A stretch of DNA of 8,106 nt from an uncultured Alphaproteobacteria bacterium (GTDB lineage Bacteria; Pseudomonadota; Alphaproteobacteria; CASFRQ01; SAAU01), in the NCBI GenBank assembly GCA_949296785.1, contig CASFRQ010000199.1, positions 1-8,106 on the forward strand. The letters run 5' to 3'. The translations under genes were made by a program, and so were the position numbers. The notes below the pieces were generated by a model. The model searched no databases. It saw nothing but the letters and a program-made list of their open reading frames with translations, and was not told where the DNA came from. Positions 1-5,386 of this stretch are shown in pieces (position 1 is the stretch's first letter; every line of letters begins with the position of its first letter).

Positions 1-1
1 A

Positions 2-1891
2 TTTTTTGAACAGGCGAAAGGTAAACGGTCGGAAGGCGAATGTTTAAACCGGATGGAGGAAGATTTGGCCTCTTGCGAAAAAAAAGCTCTTTCGCAGAGC
101 GGGCACCTGTTTTCAATGAAGGATTTGGCTCTGAAAGAGAATATTTTAAAAATGAGGCCTTTTGTTACTTCTTTGAAAATAGAGGGACGGAAGAAAGCGC
201 CTTTGTATGTCGCGGCTGTTACGGATTACTATCGGCGAATTTTGGATACAGGACGCGCCGATAAAACAAAAGAGGATAATATCCGGAAAATTTTTGCCAG
301 ACATTGGACGCAGATGGACTTTTTGTCAAAGGACAGAGAGGTTACGGACAAGGCGTTTGTCGGACATCGGGGAATGCCCGCGGGGTTTGTGGAGCAGGTG
401 TCCTCCGGCCGGTTGTTTTTTCGGGCACAAAGTGCTTTTGCCCGGCATGACGGTTTGCAAATAGATGTACCGGGTCAGGAAAGACCTTTCGGGTTTTCTG
501 TGGAAAGAATAAAAGTCGGCGGCAAAGATGTTTTTGAAGTGGGTGCGGGGCAAAAGGCGGAAGTTTTTTTGCCGAAACAACATCCTTTTATTGAAAAGGG
601 GCTGCCGATATATGTTGCTTCCTCTACAATGGTGAAAGGGGCTTATCCTTTTATACGGCCAAAAGAAGGGGCTTTCCTGCCCAAAACGGGCGTTACTGTC
701 CGTGTGGAGCTTTCCCGTGGAAAAATAACCGCTCTTTGTCAAGAGGCGGTTGTTGAAAGGAAAGGGGAGTTTGAAAAGGCTTCAGATGTTAAAAAAATGG
801 AAAAAGCCGTTTATGACAGCTTTAACAAAACAGGCGGTACGGCTTTTTATCTGGAAAAGATGGATTTTTTGAATCCGGAAGGGCTTTTCGTTCCCGTCTC
901 TTTATTGAATGATATGCGACGGGAACTTTATGAGAAAATTGTGCCAGCTGCTTTTGAAAGACGTCGTTTTTATCCGGATTTCTTTATCTCTGATTGTCCG
1001 AAAGAACAGAGGGATGATAAACGTATTCCGGGTGTGTGTGAAAGGGAAGAAGTCGGCTTTTTAAAATCCTCCGCTTTACCGAAAAGGCGTTGGATTGTCA
1101 GAACGGACAGGATTTCCGCTCTTGAGCCTTTGTTACCGAGACTGGAAAAAGCAGGGGTTGAGGAAATCGGCGTGTTGCTTTCCGGATTAAAAACAAGGCC
1201 GGAGGATATAAAAGCTTTACCAAAGAAAAAAGTGCGTCTGTGTCTGCCCCCTGTTTGCCGGCGGGAAGGGGAATTGCGCCGTCAGATAGAGTCTTTTTTA
1301 TCGGCCGGTTATAAGAAATGGGAAATTTCAAATGTGTCCGGCTTTGAACTTTTACCGGAACAGGGAATAGATTTGGCGTCCGATTCTTTTCTGTATGTTA
1401 TGAATCCCGCAGCAGCTCTTTTTTTGAAAGAACATCATGTCGGCCGTGTTACTTTGAGTTTGGAGGACGATAAGGAAAACATAAAGAAACTGTTATCGTT
1501 ATTACCGACGGCTTCTTGTTTGACGGTATATCAGGATGTTCCTTTGTTTTTAAGCGCGCACTGCCTTCAAAGCAAGTCTTGCGCTGCCTGCCGGGGAGCG
1601 GCTTCCCTCTCTTGGATTAAGAAAGGGGGAGAGCTTTTCCGGGTGTATACAAAGGACTGCCTGACAACGGTTACCAAAAAACAACCTTTTGTCCTTCCTC
1701 CGGAAGCGCTGAGTCTTCCCGCGGATTATTTCAGGATTGATTTTATCAACCGTCCGTATGAAACAGCAGAGATGGCGGAAGTTTTGGATATTTTCCTTCC
1801 GGAAACGGAAGAAAACAATGCCGTCGCATCTTACCGTTCAGGAACTGCCTCGTCGGGATATGCCGGTAATTTTAAGCGAGGTCTTGAATAG
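2..1891 (+). CDS. Long-form peptidase U32 family protein (RlhA/YdcP-like), 5' end outside window
   Basis: The frame is open from base 2 to the TAG at 1889-1891. The ATG at 53 is internal, because U32 family sequence starts before it, so the true start lies upstream. Numbering from that ATG, the U32 core motif SLKIEGR is at 40-46. The region around 98-200 resembles the small domain after the core, and about 240-300 resembles DUF3656 (GGTAFYLEKMDF, LFVPVSLLNDMRRE). A second U32-like half follows, with cysteines C504, C510, C513 and C536, and the protein ends NFKRGLE, like the GHFFRGVE ends of long U32 proteins. By comparison with E. coli RlhA the full protein should be near 800 residues. Characterised relatives (RlhA, TrhP, UbiU/UbiV) are RNA or quinone hydroxylation factors, several with Fe-S clusters, rather than proven proteases. 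Family assignment is firm; the RlhA-like role is inferred from architecture. Confidence 0.88.
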   Translation, partial: FFEQAKGKRSEGECLNRMEEDLASCEKKALSQSGHLFSMKDLALKENILKMRPFVTSLKIEGRKKAPLYVAAVTDYYRRILDTGRADKTKEDNIRKIFARHWTQMDFLSKDREVTDKAFVGHRGMPAGFVEQVSSGRLFFRAQSAFARHDGLQIDVPGQERPFGFSVERIKVGGKDVFEVGAGQKAEVFLPKQHPFIEKGLPIYVASSTMVKGAYPFIRPKEGAFLPKTGVTVRVELSRGKITALCQEAVVERKGEFEKASDVKKMEKAVYDSFNKTGGTAFYLEKMDFLNPEGLFVPVSLLNDMRRELYEKIVPAAFERRRFYPDFFISDCPKEQRDDKRIPGVCEREEVGFLKSSALPKRRWIVRTDRISALEPLLPRLEKAGVEEIGVLLSGLKTRPEDIKALPKKKVRLCLPPVCRREGELRRQIESFLSAGYKKWEISNVSGFELLPEQGIDLASDSFLYVMNPAAALFLKEHHVGRVTLSLEDDKENIKKLLSLLPTASCLTVYQDVPLFLSAHCLQSKSCAACRGAASLSWIKKGGELFRVYTKDCLTTVTKKQPFVLPPEALSLPADYFRIDFINRPYETAEMAEVLDIFLPETEENNAVASYRSGTASSGYAGNFKRGLE

Positions 1892-1947
1892 ACAAAAAAC
1901 ATCCGCTTTTTGAAAAAAGTAAAAGAGAGTATTTTTTATCCTGAACA

Positions 1948-1973
1948 GACTTTAAGAACTCTTTAAGTCTTTT
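1948..1973 (+). terminator. Weak candidate terminator after the U32 gene
   Basis: An inverted repeat GACTTTAAG / CTTTAAGTC (one mismatched pair) encloses a 4-base loop and is followed by TTTT. The stem is nearly all A-U, so it would be weak. It lies between two convergent genes, where a terminator is expected. An outer CCGCTT (1904-1909) / AAGCGG (1974-1979) pairing could add a little stability. Confidence 0.3.
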
Positions 1974-1993
1974 AAGCGGAAATTGAAAGAATA

Positions 1994-2338
1994 TTAAGCA
2001 ATATTCTGCAAGGGCAGGTCAAGCTGGTCCGTGTTCTCATTGCCTAAAGGCAAATGCGGGACGATTTTAACAGGCGCCTTGTATTCCCGGACGACATTGC
2101 CGAGGGGACCTATTTCCACAATATAAACCTGCGTATGGTGCATTAAAGGTTCTTTAATCAAAGGATTGATATAATCCAACAGAATGATTTGAGAATCATT
2201 TCTATGCAACAAAGCGTGATCCGAGCCGTCATAGAGAACTTGCGGACAAGACTCACAATCGGGCTTTTCAGAAATCATAATCATCATTTCTTGAGTTTTA
2301 TCGTTCAAGAAAATTTCAAAATCTTTTTCTTGTATCAT
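1994..2338 (-). CDS. Hypothetical protein, 114 aa, second gene of a two-gene minus-strand unit
   Basis: I do not recognise this family. The 114-residue product has no signal peptide or membrane segment and looks like a small soluble protein. Its first half holds a CESC pair (residues 28-31 approximately), and its middle and end are rich in short hydrophobic strands (IILLDYINP, QVYIVEIGPLG, APVKIVPHLPL), suggesting a beta-rich fold. The stop is TAA. The ATG overlaps the TGA of the 50-codon ORF upstream (ATGA). No Shine-Dalgarno sits at normal distance; the nearest purine run, AAAAAAGAGG, ends 16 bases before the ATG, so translation by coupling or reinitiation is likely. The frame is open further upstream to 2393 but holds no ATG, GTG or TTG there, which supports this start. 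Transcription probably comes from the promoter at 2512-2539. Confidence 0.65.
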   Translation of the reverse strand: MIQEKDFEIFLNDKTQEMMIMISEKPDCESCPQVLYDGSDHALLHRNDSQIILLDYINPLIKEPLMHHTQVYIVEIGPLGNVVREYKAPVKIVPHLPLGNENTDQLDLPLQNIA

Positions 2339-2487
2339 TTTTGGAAGGAGGATACCTCTTTTTTGATTGTCGCCTGAATAAGATTTGTTTGGTTAGATTC
2401 AGACTTTCTTAACCGGGCGGAGCCGCAGGGGAAAGAAGCGTACCCTGCCGAGGTGAATTTTTGAATGACTTCTTCTTTCATATACAT
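2335..2487 (-). CDS. Small ORF (50 aa), translationally coupled to the downstream 114-aa gene
   Basis: An ATG at 2487 opens a 50-residue frame ending in TGA at 2337-2335, which overlaps the next gene's ATG. The product begins MYMKEEVIQKFTSAG, has one cysteine (C21), a short basic stretch (ARLRK, 24-28) and a lysine-rich end. It has no membrane segment or recognised domain. The in-frame ATG at 2481 is the alternative start: AGAGG lies 7 bases before it, while AAAGGG lies 8 bases before the ATG at 2487. A well-formed promoter sits just upstream. Support for a real gene is its position between promoter and ATGA overlap. Against it, the middle (about 2412-2450) is much more GC-rich than its surroundings and includes a hairpin, so part of this stretch may be a dispersed repeat or a leader. 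Function unknown. Confidence 0.5.
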   Translation of the reverse strand: MYMKEEVIQKFTSAGYASFPCGSARLRKSESNQTNLIQATIKKEVSSFQK

Positions 2488-2511
2488 ACCTCTGCCCTTT
2501 CTCTAAAATCC

Positions 2512-2539
2512 AGTATAAACGGCTTTCAAAAAAAAGCAA
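2512..2539 (-). promoter_or_regulatory. Sigma70-like promoter for the 50-aa/114-aa pair
   Basis: On the minus strand, TTGCTT (2539-2534) and TATACT (2517-2512) are separated by 16 bases. Transcription would begin near 2505, giving a short leader of about 20 bases that includes the purine-rich ribosome binding sequence AGAAAGGGCAGAGG. It lies just after the stop of the membrane-protein gene at 2548, so the downstream pair can be expressed independently of that gene. Confidence 0.6.
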
Positions 2540-2547
2540 GGGGAAAG

Positions 2548-3318
2548 TTAACCTGTTCCTTTTCCCGTGTTTTGAAAGACGCCGCAGAGCAGGGATAATA
2601 AAGCGAAAAAAAAGAAAATAGCCGGCGCGACGGGATTTTCCACTTCCAAAAAAGCGAAAAAGCTGAGAATAAAACCGGTTAAAAGCGCCATATCTACCGG
2701 ATCGGCCACAGAAGCCGTCCGCAGCAGACGGAAAACAAAAACGGAAAAGAAGCTGAGCAGAGAAACGGCCGTTAAAGGAAAATCTTGAGGAAAGGAATCC
2801 CCGAAAACCGGCGGATGCAGGATTTTTATAAAAGCCTGCTGGAACGAAATGGCGGTTTGTTCCGGAGATAAAAGGTGTAATAGAAAAGGGAACAAAAAAG
2901 TGATAAAAAACAAAAAAGCGGATTCAAACAAAAGAAAGGCCGCTTTTTTCCAAACAGAGGCAAAGAAAGAATTTTCGTCCGGCAGTGTTTTTAAAATGAA
3001 GAAATTCAAAGGATAAACAAGGCTTAAAAGAGGAAAGAAAATCAAACCCAGAACATCTTCCTGCAATCCATCTTCAAACAGGAAATTGAAAAGGAAGAGA
3101 ATAAGGCCGAAAAGCATCGCCGCAAAGACTAAACGTTCTTCTTTATAGTAAATGCTTAAAGCCATGCAAAAGGGGATAAGCAGATAACAAATTGTCTCAA
3201 AAGGGATATAAATTTCCAAAAAATCACTGAAAAGGTAAGAAACCAAAGCTGTCGCCGTCAGTATCAGGAAGCAGGGATGGATTGTTTGAAACAAAGAATT
3301 TAAAAATTTTATCCGCAT
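2548..3318 (-). CDS. Multi-pass membrane protein resembling the N-terminal region of membrane diguanylate cyclases, without a GGDEF domain
   Basis: The 256-residue product is strongly hydrophobic, with about seven or eight membrane segments (roughly 12-30, 35-55, 62-82, 88-112, 124-150, 179-203, 208-230, 232-250). The order of landmarks (a YPLNFFILK loop near 100, a long hydrophobic pair, a HPPVFGD loop, then RLLRTASVADPVDMALLTG and a last helix ending near CGVFQ) recalls the N-terminal sensor region of a family of proteobacterial diguanylate cyclases. In those proteins the last helix leads straight into a DELTGLPGR-type GGDEF start. Here the protein stops (TAA) 12 or so residues after the helix, and the bases that follow encode no GGDEF in any frame. 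The resemblance is from memory and unproven. No Shine-Dalgarno precedes the ATG; an A/T-rich -10-like element lies 9-14 bases upstream, so a leaderless mRNA is possible. Inner-membrane location is near certain. Confidence 0.7.
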   Translation of the reverse strand: MRIKFLNSLFQTIHPCFLILTATALVSYLFSDFLEIYIPFETICYLLIPFCMALSIYYKEERLVFAAMLFGLILFLFNFLFEDGLQEDVLGLIFFPLLSLVYPLNFFILKTLPDENSFFASVWKKAAFLLFESAFLFFITFLFPFLLHLLSPEQTAISFQQAFIKILHPPVFGDSFPQDFPLTAVSLLSFFSVFVFRLLRTASVADPVDMALLTGFILSFFAFLEVENPVAPAIFFFFALLSLLCGVFQNTGKGTG

Positions 3319-3457
3319 ATTAAAAAAATATAATCAAATGTTTGTCAAAAATGTAAAAAGAGTATATCCTCCTTAAAAATAACATCGGATAAAAAAAATT
3401 CAATGGAAAAGAAGGATGAAATCTTCTTTGAAACGAAAGGATATAAAAGGAGGGTGT
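3319..3457. promoter_or_regulatory. Divergent intergenic region between the membrane-protein gene and dapB
   Basis: This A/T-rich 139-base region must hold the promoters for both flanking genes. The sequence TTTGTCAAAA around 3341-3350 reads as TTGTCA on the plus strand (3342-3347) and TTGACA on the minus strand (3348-3343), so two -35-like boxes overlap. On the plus strand TATATC at 3363-3368 is a poor match with a short 15-base spacer. On the minus strand TTTACA (3357-3352) and TTATAT (3333-3328) are 18 bases apart and would start transcription almost at the ATG at 3318. None of these is a convincing consensus promoter. Confidence 0.35.
3446..3454 (+). promoter_or_regulatory. Ribosome binding site that fixes the dapB start
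   Basis: AAAGGAGGG ends three bases before the ATG at 3458. It chooses this ATG over the in-frame ATG at 3416, which has no usable ribosome binding site and would add 14 residues before the normal DapB N-terminus (MKIAVAGAAGRMG). Confidence 0.85.
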
Positions 3458-4261
3458 ATGAAAATCGCGGTTGCAGGGGCGGCCGGACGCATGGGACGGC
3501 TTCTGGTCAAAACGGTATTCCAGACGCCCGGATGCGTTTTATCCGCCGGGACTGTTTTGCCAGACAGCGGATTAGAGGGGGAAGATATCGGGCTTTTGGC
3601 CGGTATCGGAGAATTGGGGATAGGGGCGGTCTCTTCTTCTAAAGAGGCATTTTTGCAATCGGATGCCGTTTTGGACTTTACGGCGCCGGAGGCTTCTGTT
3701 GAAAATGCCAGGTTGGCCGCCGAATATGGAAAAATACTGGTTATCGGGACGACCGGATTGTCGGAAGGTCAAAAAAAACAGGTGGAAGAAGCTTCTTTAA
3801 AAACAAAAATTCTTATGTCCCCGAATATGAGCGTCGGGATGAATGTCCTTTTTTCCTTGGTGGAAAAAGCGGCGGTATTGTTGGACGATTCCTATGATAT
3901 TGAAATTTTGGAAATGCATCATCGGTTTAAAAAAGATGCGCCGTCCGGAACCGCTTTGGAACTGGGCCGGCGGGCCGCCGCCGGAAGAGGTGTCCGATTG
4001 GAGGAAAAGGCCTGTTTTGAAAGGTGTGGATTTGTCGGTACTCGTCCGGACGGGCAGATAGGCTTTGCCGCTTTGCGCGGCGGAGATGTCGCGGGAGAAC
4101 ATACGGTTATTTTCGCGGGCCAGGGAGAAAGAATAGAATTGACGCATAAAGCTTCCAGCCGGGAAAGTTTTGCTCAAGGGGCGGTTAAAGCGGCTTTATG
4201 GCTTGAAAAACAGCCTTCCGCTCATGGGCTTTATTCAATGAAAGAGGTTTTAGGTTTATGA
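3458..4261 (+). CDS. dapB: 4-hydroxy-tetrahydrodipicolinate reductase
   Basis: DapB reduces 4-hydroxy-tetrahydrodipicolinate with NAD(P)H in the cytoplasmic diaminopimelate/lysine pathway, supplying peptidoglycan and protein synthesis. The 267-residue product matches the family length (E. coli 273). The N-terminal dinucleotide motif GAAGRMG is at 7-13, an IGTTGLS segment lies near 100, and NMSVGMN precedes the catalytic region. The signature MHHRFKKDAPSGTA has H154, H155 and K158 at the catalytic positions and the substrate-binding PSGTA at 162-166. The C-terminal half keeps the LRGGDVAGEHTVIFAGQGE stretch. Nothing essential is missing. The start is fixed by a strong AAAGGAGGG. The TGA stop overlaps the nth ATG, so the two are almost certainly cotranscribed. 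Confidence 0.97.
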   Translation: MKIAVAGAAGRMGRLLVKTVFQTPGCVLSAGTVLPDSGLEGEDIGLLAGIGELGIGAVSSSKEAFLQSDAVLDFTAPEASVENARLAAEYGKILVIGTTGLSEGQKKQVEEASLKTKILMSPNMSVGMNVLFSLVEKAAVLLDDSYDIEILEMHHRFKKDAPSGTALELGRRAAAGRGVRLEEKACFERCGFVGTRPDGQIGFAALRGGDVAGEHTVIFAGQGERIELTHKASSRESFAQGAVKAALWLEKQPSAHGLYSMKEVLGL

Positions 4262-4956
4262 CTGAGAAAAAAACGAAATATTGTCAAATGACAAAAGGGC
4301 AGATTTCCGAGTTTTTTAAACTGTTGGAAAAGCAAAATCCAAATCCGAAGTGCGAACTGGATTTTAAAACGCCGTTTACTTTAATGGTGGCGATTATCCT
4401 TTCGGCGCAGTCTACGGACAAAGGGGTCAACAAGGCGACGAAAGCTTTGTTTGAAAAGGTGACAACGCCAGCTCAAATGCTTGCTTTAGGGGAGGACGGC
4501 CTGCGCGAATATGTCAGAACTTTAAATTACTTTAATATGAAGACGAAGCATATTATAGAGCTTTCAAAGGTTTTACAGGAAAAGTATGACGGCGTTTTGC
4601 CTCGTTCTTTTGATGAACTTATTCAGTTGCCTGGGGTTGGGCGAAAAACGGCGAATGTCTTTTTGAATGTTGTAGAGGATGCGCCTCTTATCGCGGTAGA
4701 TACCCATGTTTTCCGACTGTCCAACAGGATAGGTCTGGTCCAGGGGAAAAAGCCTTTGGATATAGAGGAAGGGTTAAAAAAAATCGTTCCGGACGAATAT
4801 AAATCAAGGGCGCAACATTGGCTGGTTCTGTTAGGAAGATATACCTGTAAAGCGCAGAAACCCTTGTGCGCCCAATGTCCGGTTTATAGTGTCTGTCGCT
4901 GGTCGGAAAAGCCTGTGTTGCTGGACGAAGAGAAAAATGAAAGCTCTGCCGCTTAG
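4258..4956 (+). CDS. nth: Endonuclease III (DNA glycosylase/AP lyase)
   Basis: Nth removes oxidised pyrimidines from DNA and cleaves the abasic strand in base-excision repair. The 232-residue product (E. coli 211) carries the helix-hairpin-helix LPGVGRKTAN at 124-133 with the Schiff-base lysine K130, and the catalytic aspartate D148 in VDTHVFRLSNR. The K-to-D spacing of 18 equals that of E. coli K120/D138. The [4Fe-4S] loop has C197-X6-C204-X2-C207-X5-C213, the canonical spacing. The N-terminal motif LILSAQSTDKGVN-like segment (here IILSAQSTDKGVN) is also intact. A slightly longer N-terminus and a polar C-terminal tail of about 19 residues explain the extra length. The ATG overlaps the dapB stop; AGAGG lies 10 bases upstream, so coupling to dapB probably drives translation. 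The stop is TAG. Confidence 0.97.
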   Translation: MTEKKTKYCQMTKGQISEFFKLLEKQNPNPKCELDFKTPFTLMVAIILSAQSTDKGVNKATKALFEKVTTPAQMLALGEDGLREYVRTLNYFNMKTKHIIELSKVLQEKYDGVLPRSFDELIQLPGVGRKTANVFLNVVEDAPLIAVDTHVFRLSNRIGLVQGKKPLDIEEGLKKIVPDEYKSRAQHWLVLLGRYTCKAQKPLCAQCPVYSVCRWSEKPVLLDEEKNESSAA

Positions 4957-5328
4957 GGAATATCTCTGTTTTTGAGCATATTTTTACCTCTAGGAATGTT
5001 CTCTTTTGAAGAAAAAGCATTTCTGATTGTTAAGGGCGTTGCTATCTCTTGGAAAATTTTCTCACTCCGGAAGATTTTTTAAGTCATCTTTTTATTTTTT
5101 CGCTAGACTCGTCTGTTCCCTCGTTATGGGTATTCTGATGCTTTTCGGGGTGTTTTTCTATTTTTTTTTGTTAAACTCGTCCGTCCCGCGTCACGCTTGT
5201 TCAGATGGTTTTCAGACTATTTTTTTGTTTCTTTCGCCAGACTGGAAAATTTTTTAGAAAAAGCATTTTTCCTGTTTATAGTTAAAACTTTTGGATTTTT
5301 CAGATGTTCAGTTTCTTAGTTTGAAATT
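4957..5328. other. T-rich intergenic region between convergent nth and the AsmA gene, no gene seen
   Basis: The plus strand is rich in T runs, which creates open frames encoding artificial phenylalanine/leucine-rich peptides; none has a ribosome binding site or a recognisable product. I found no GC-rich hairpin followed by T's to terminate nth. The GAAAAAGCATTTTTC palindrome-like sequence near 5257-5271 is the closest and is very weak. Short sequences recur here: GAAAAAGCATTT near 5011 and 5257, and GGAAAATTTT at 5051 and 5244. The ordered repeats are listed separately. Confidence 0.6.
5101..5250. repeat. Degenerate tandem repeats of about 67 bases
   Basis: ACTCGTCTGT (5107-5116) recurs as ACTCGTCCGT (5175-5184), 68 bases later. 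TCTGATGCTTTTC (from 5134) recurs as TCAGATGGTTTTC (from 5201), 67 bases later. CGCTAGACTC (5101-5110) recurs as CGCCAGACTG (5235-5244), two periods later. Each unit ends in a T run. A still weaker unit may precede them (about 5040-5100). Unit length is not a steady multiple of three, and the reading frame is not kept, which argues against a coding origin. Confidence 0.45.
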
Positions 5329-5362
5329 AAAAAATCTCCCCTCTTCCGAACGAGAGGGGAGA
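5329..5362 (-). terminator. Rho-independent terminator of the AsmA-family gene
   Basis: The arms TCTCCCCTCT (5335-5344) and AGAGGGGAGA (5353-5362) form a perfect 10-base-pair, G/C-rich stem with an 8-base loop. On the minus strand the stem is followed by TTTTTT (5334-5329). It starts 24 bases after the AsmA stop codon. On the plus strand no T run follows, so it serves the minus-strand gene. Confidence 0.9.
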
Positions 5363-5386
5363 AGTTAAAAGTTATCCTTCGGCCGA

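Noticed and set aside
326..742. Minus-strand open frame of 138 codons inside the U32 gene
   Set aside because: It is a shadow of a well-supported coding region, with no recognisable product.
1889..1951. Reading TAG as Gln throughout, extending the U32 protein past 1891 and Nth past 4956
   Set aside because: U32 ends at NFKRGLE and Nth ends soon after its Fe-S loop, both normal family ends. The extensions (QTKNIRFLKKVKES and QGISLFLSIFLPLG) resemble nothing in those families.
2189..2377. Plus-strand open frame of 62 codons opposite the small operon, with GGAAGGAGG nearby
   Set aside because: The GGAAGGAGG lies near its end rather than before its start, and it is the complement of coding sequence in the 50-codon ORF.
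3362..3375. Near-perfect Shine-Dalgarno (TAAGGAGGAT) on the minus strand
   Set aside because: No ATG, GTG or TTG follows at a usable distance in an open frame, and the next minus-strand gene starts about 50 bases downstream. Treated as chance.
3416..3457. N-terminal extension of DapB by 14 residues from the ATG at 3416
   Set aside because: The ATG at 3458 has the strong AAAGGAGGG and gives the normal DapB N-terminus; the extension has no family counterpart.
5027..5257. 76-codon open frame on the plus strand starting with TTG, encoding a Phe/Leu-rich peptide
   Set aside because: It has no ribosome binding site, its hydrophobicity comes from T runs, and the 67-base repeats pass through it without keeping frame.
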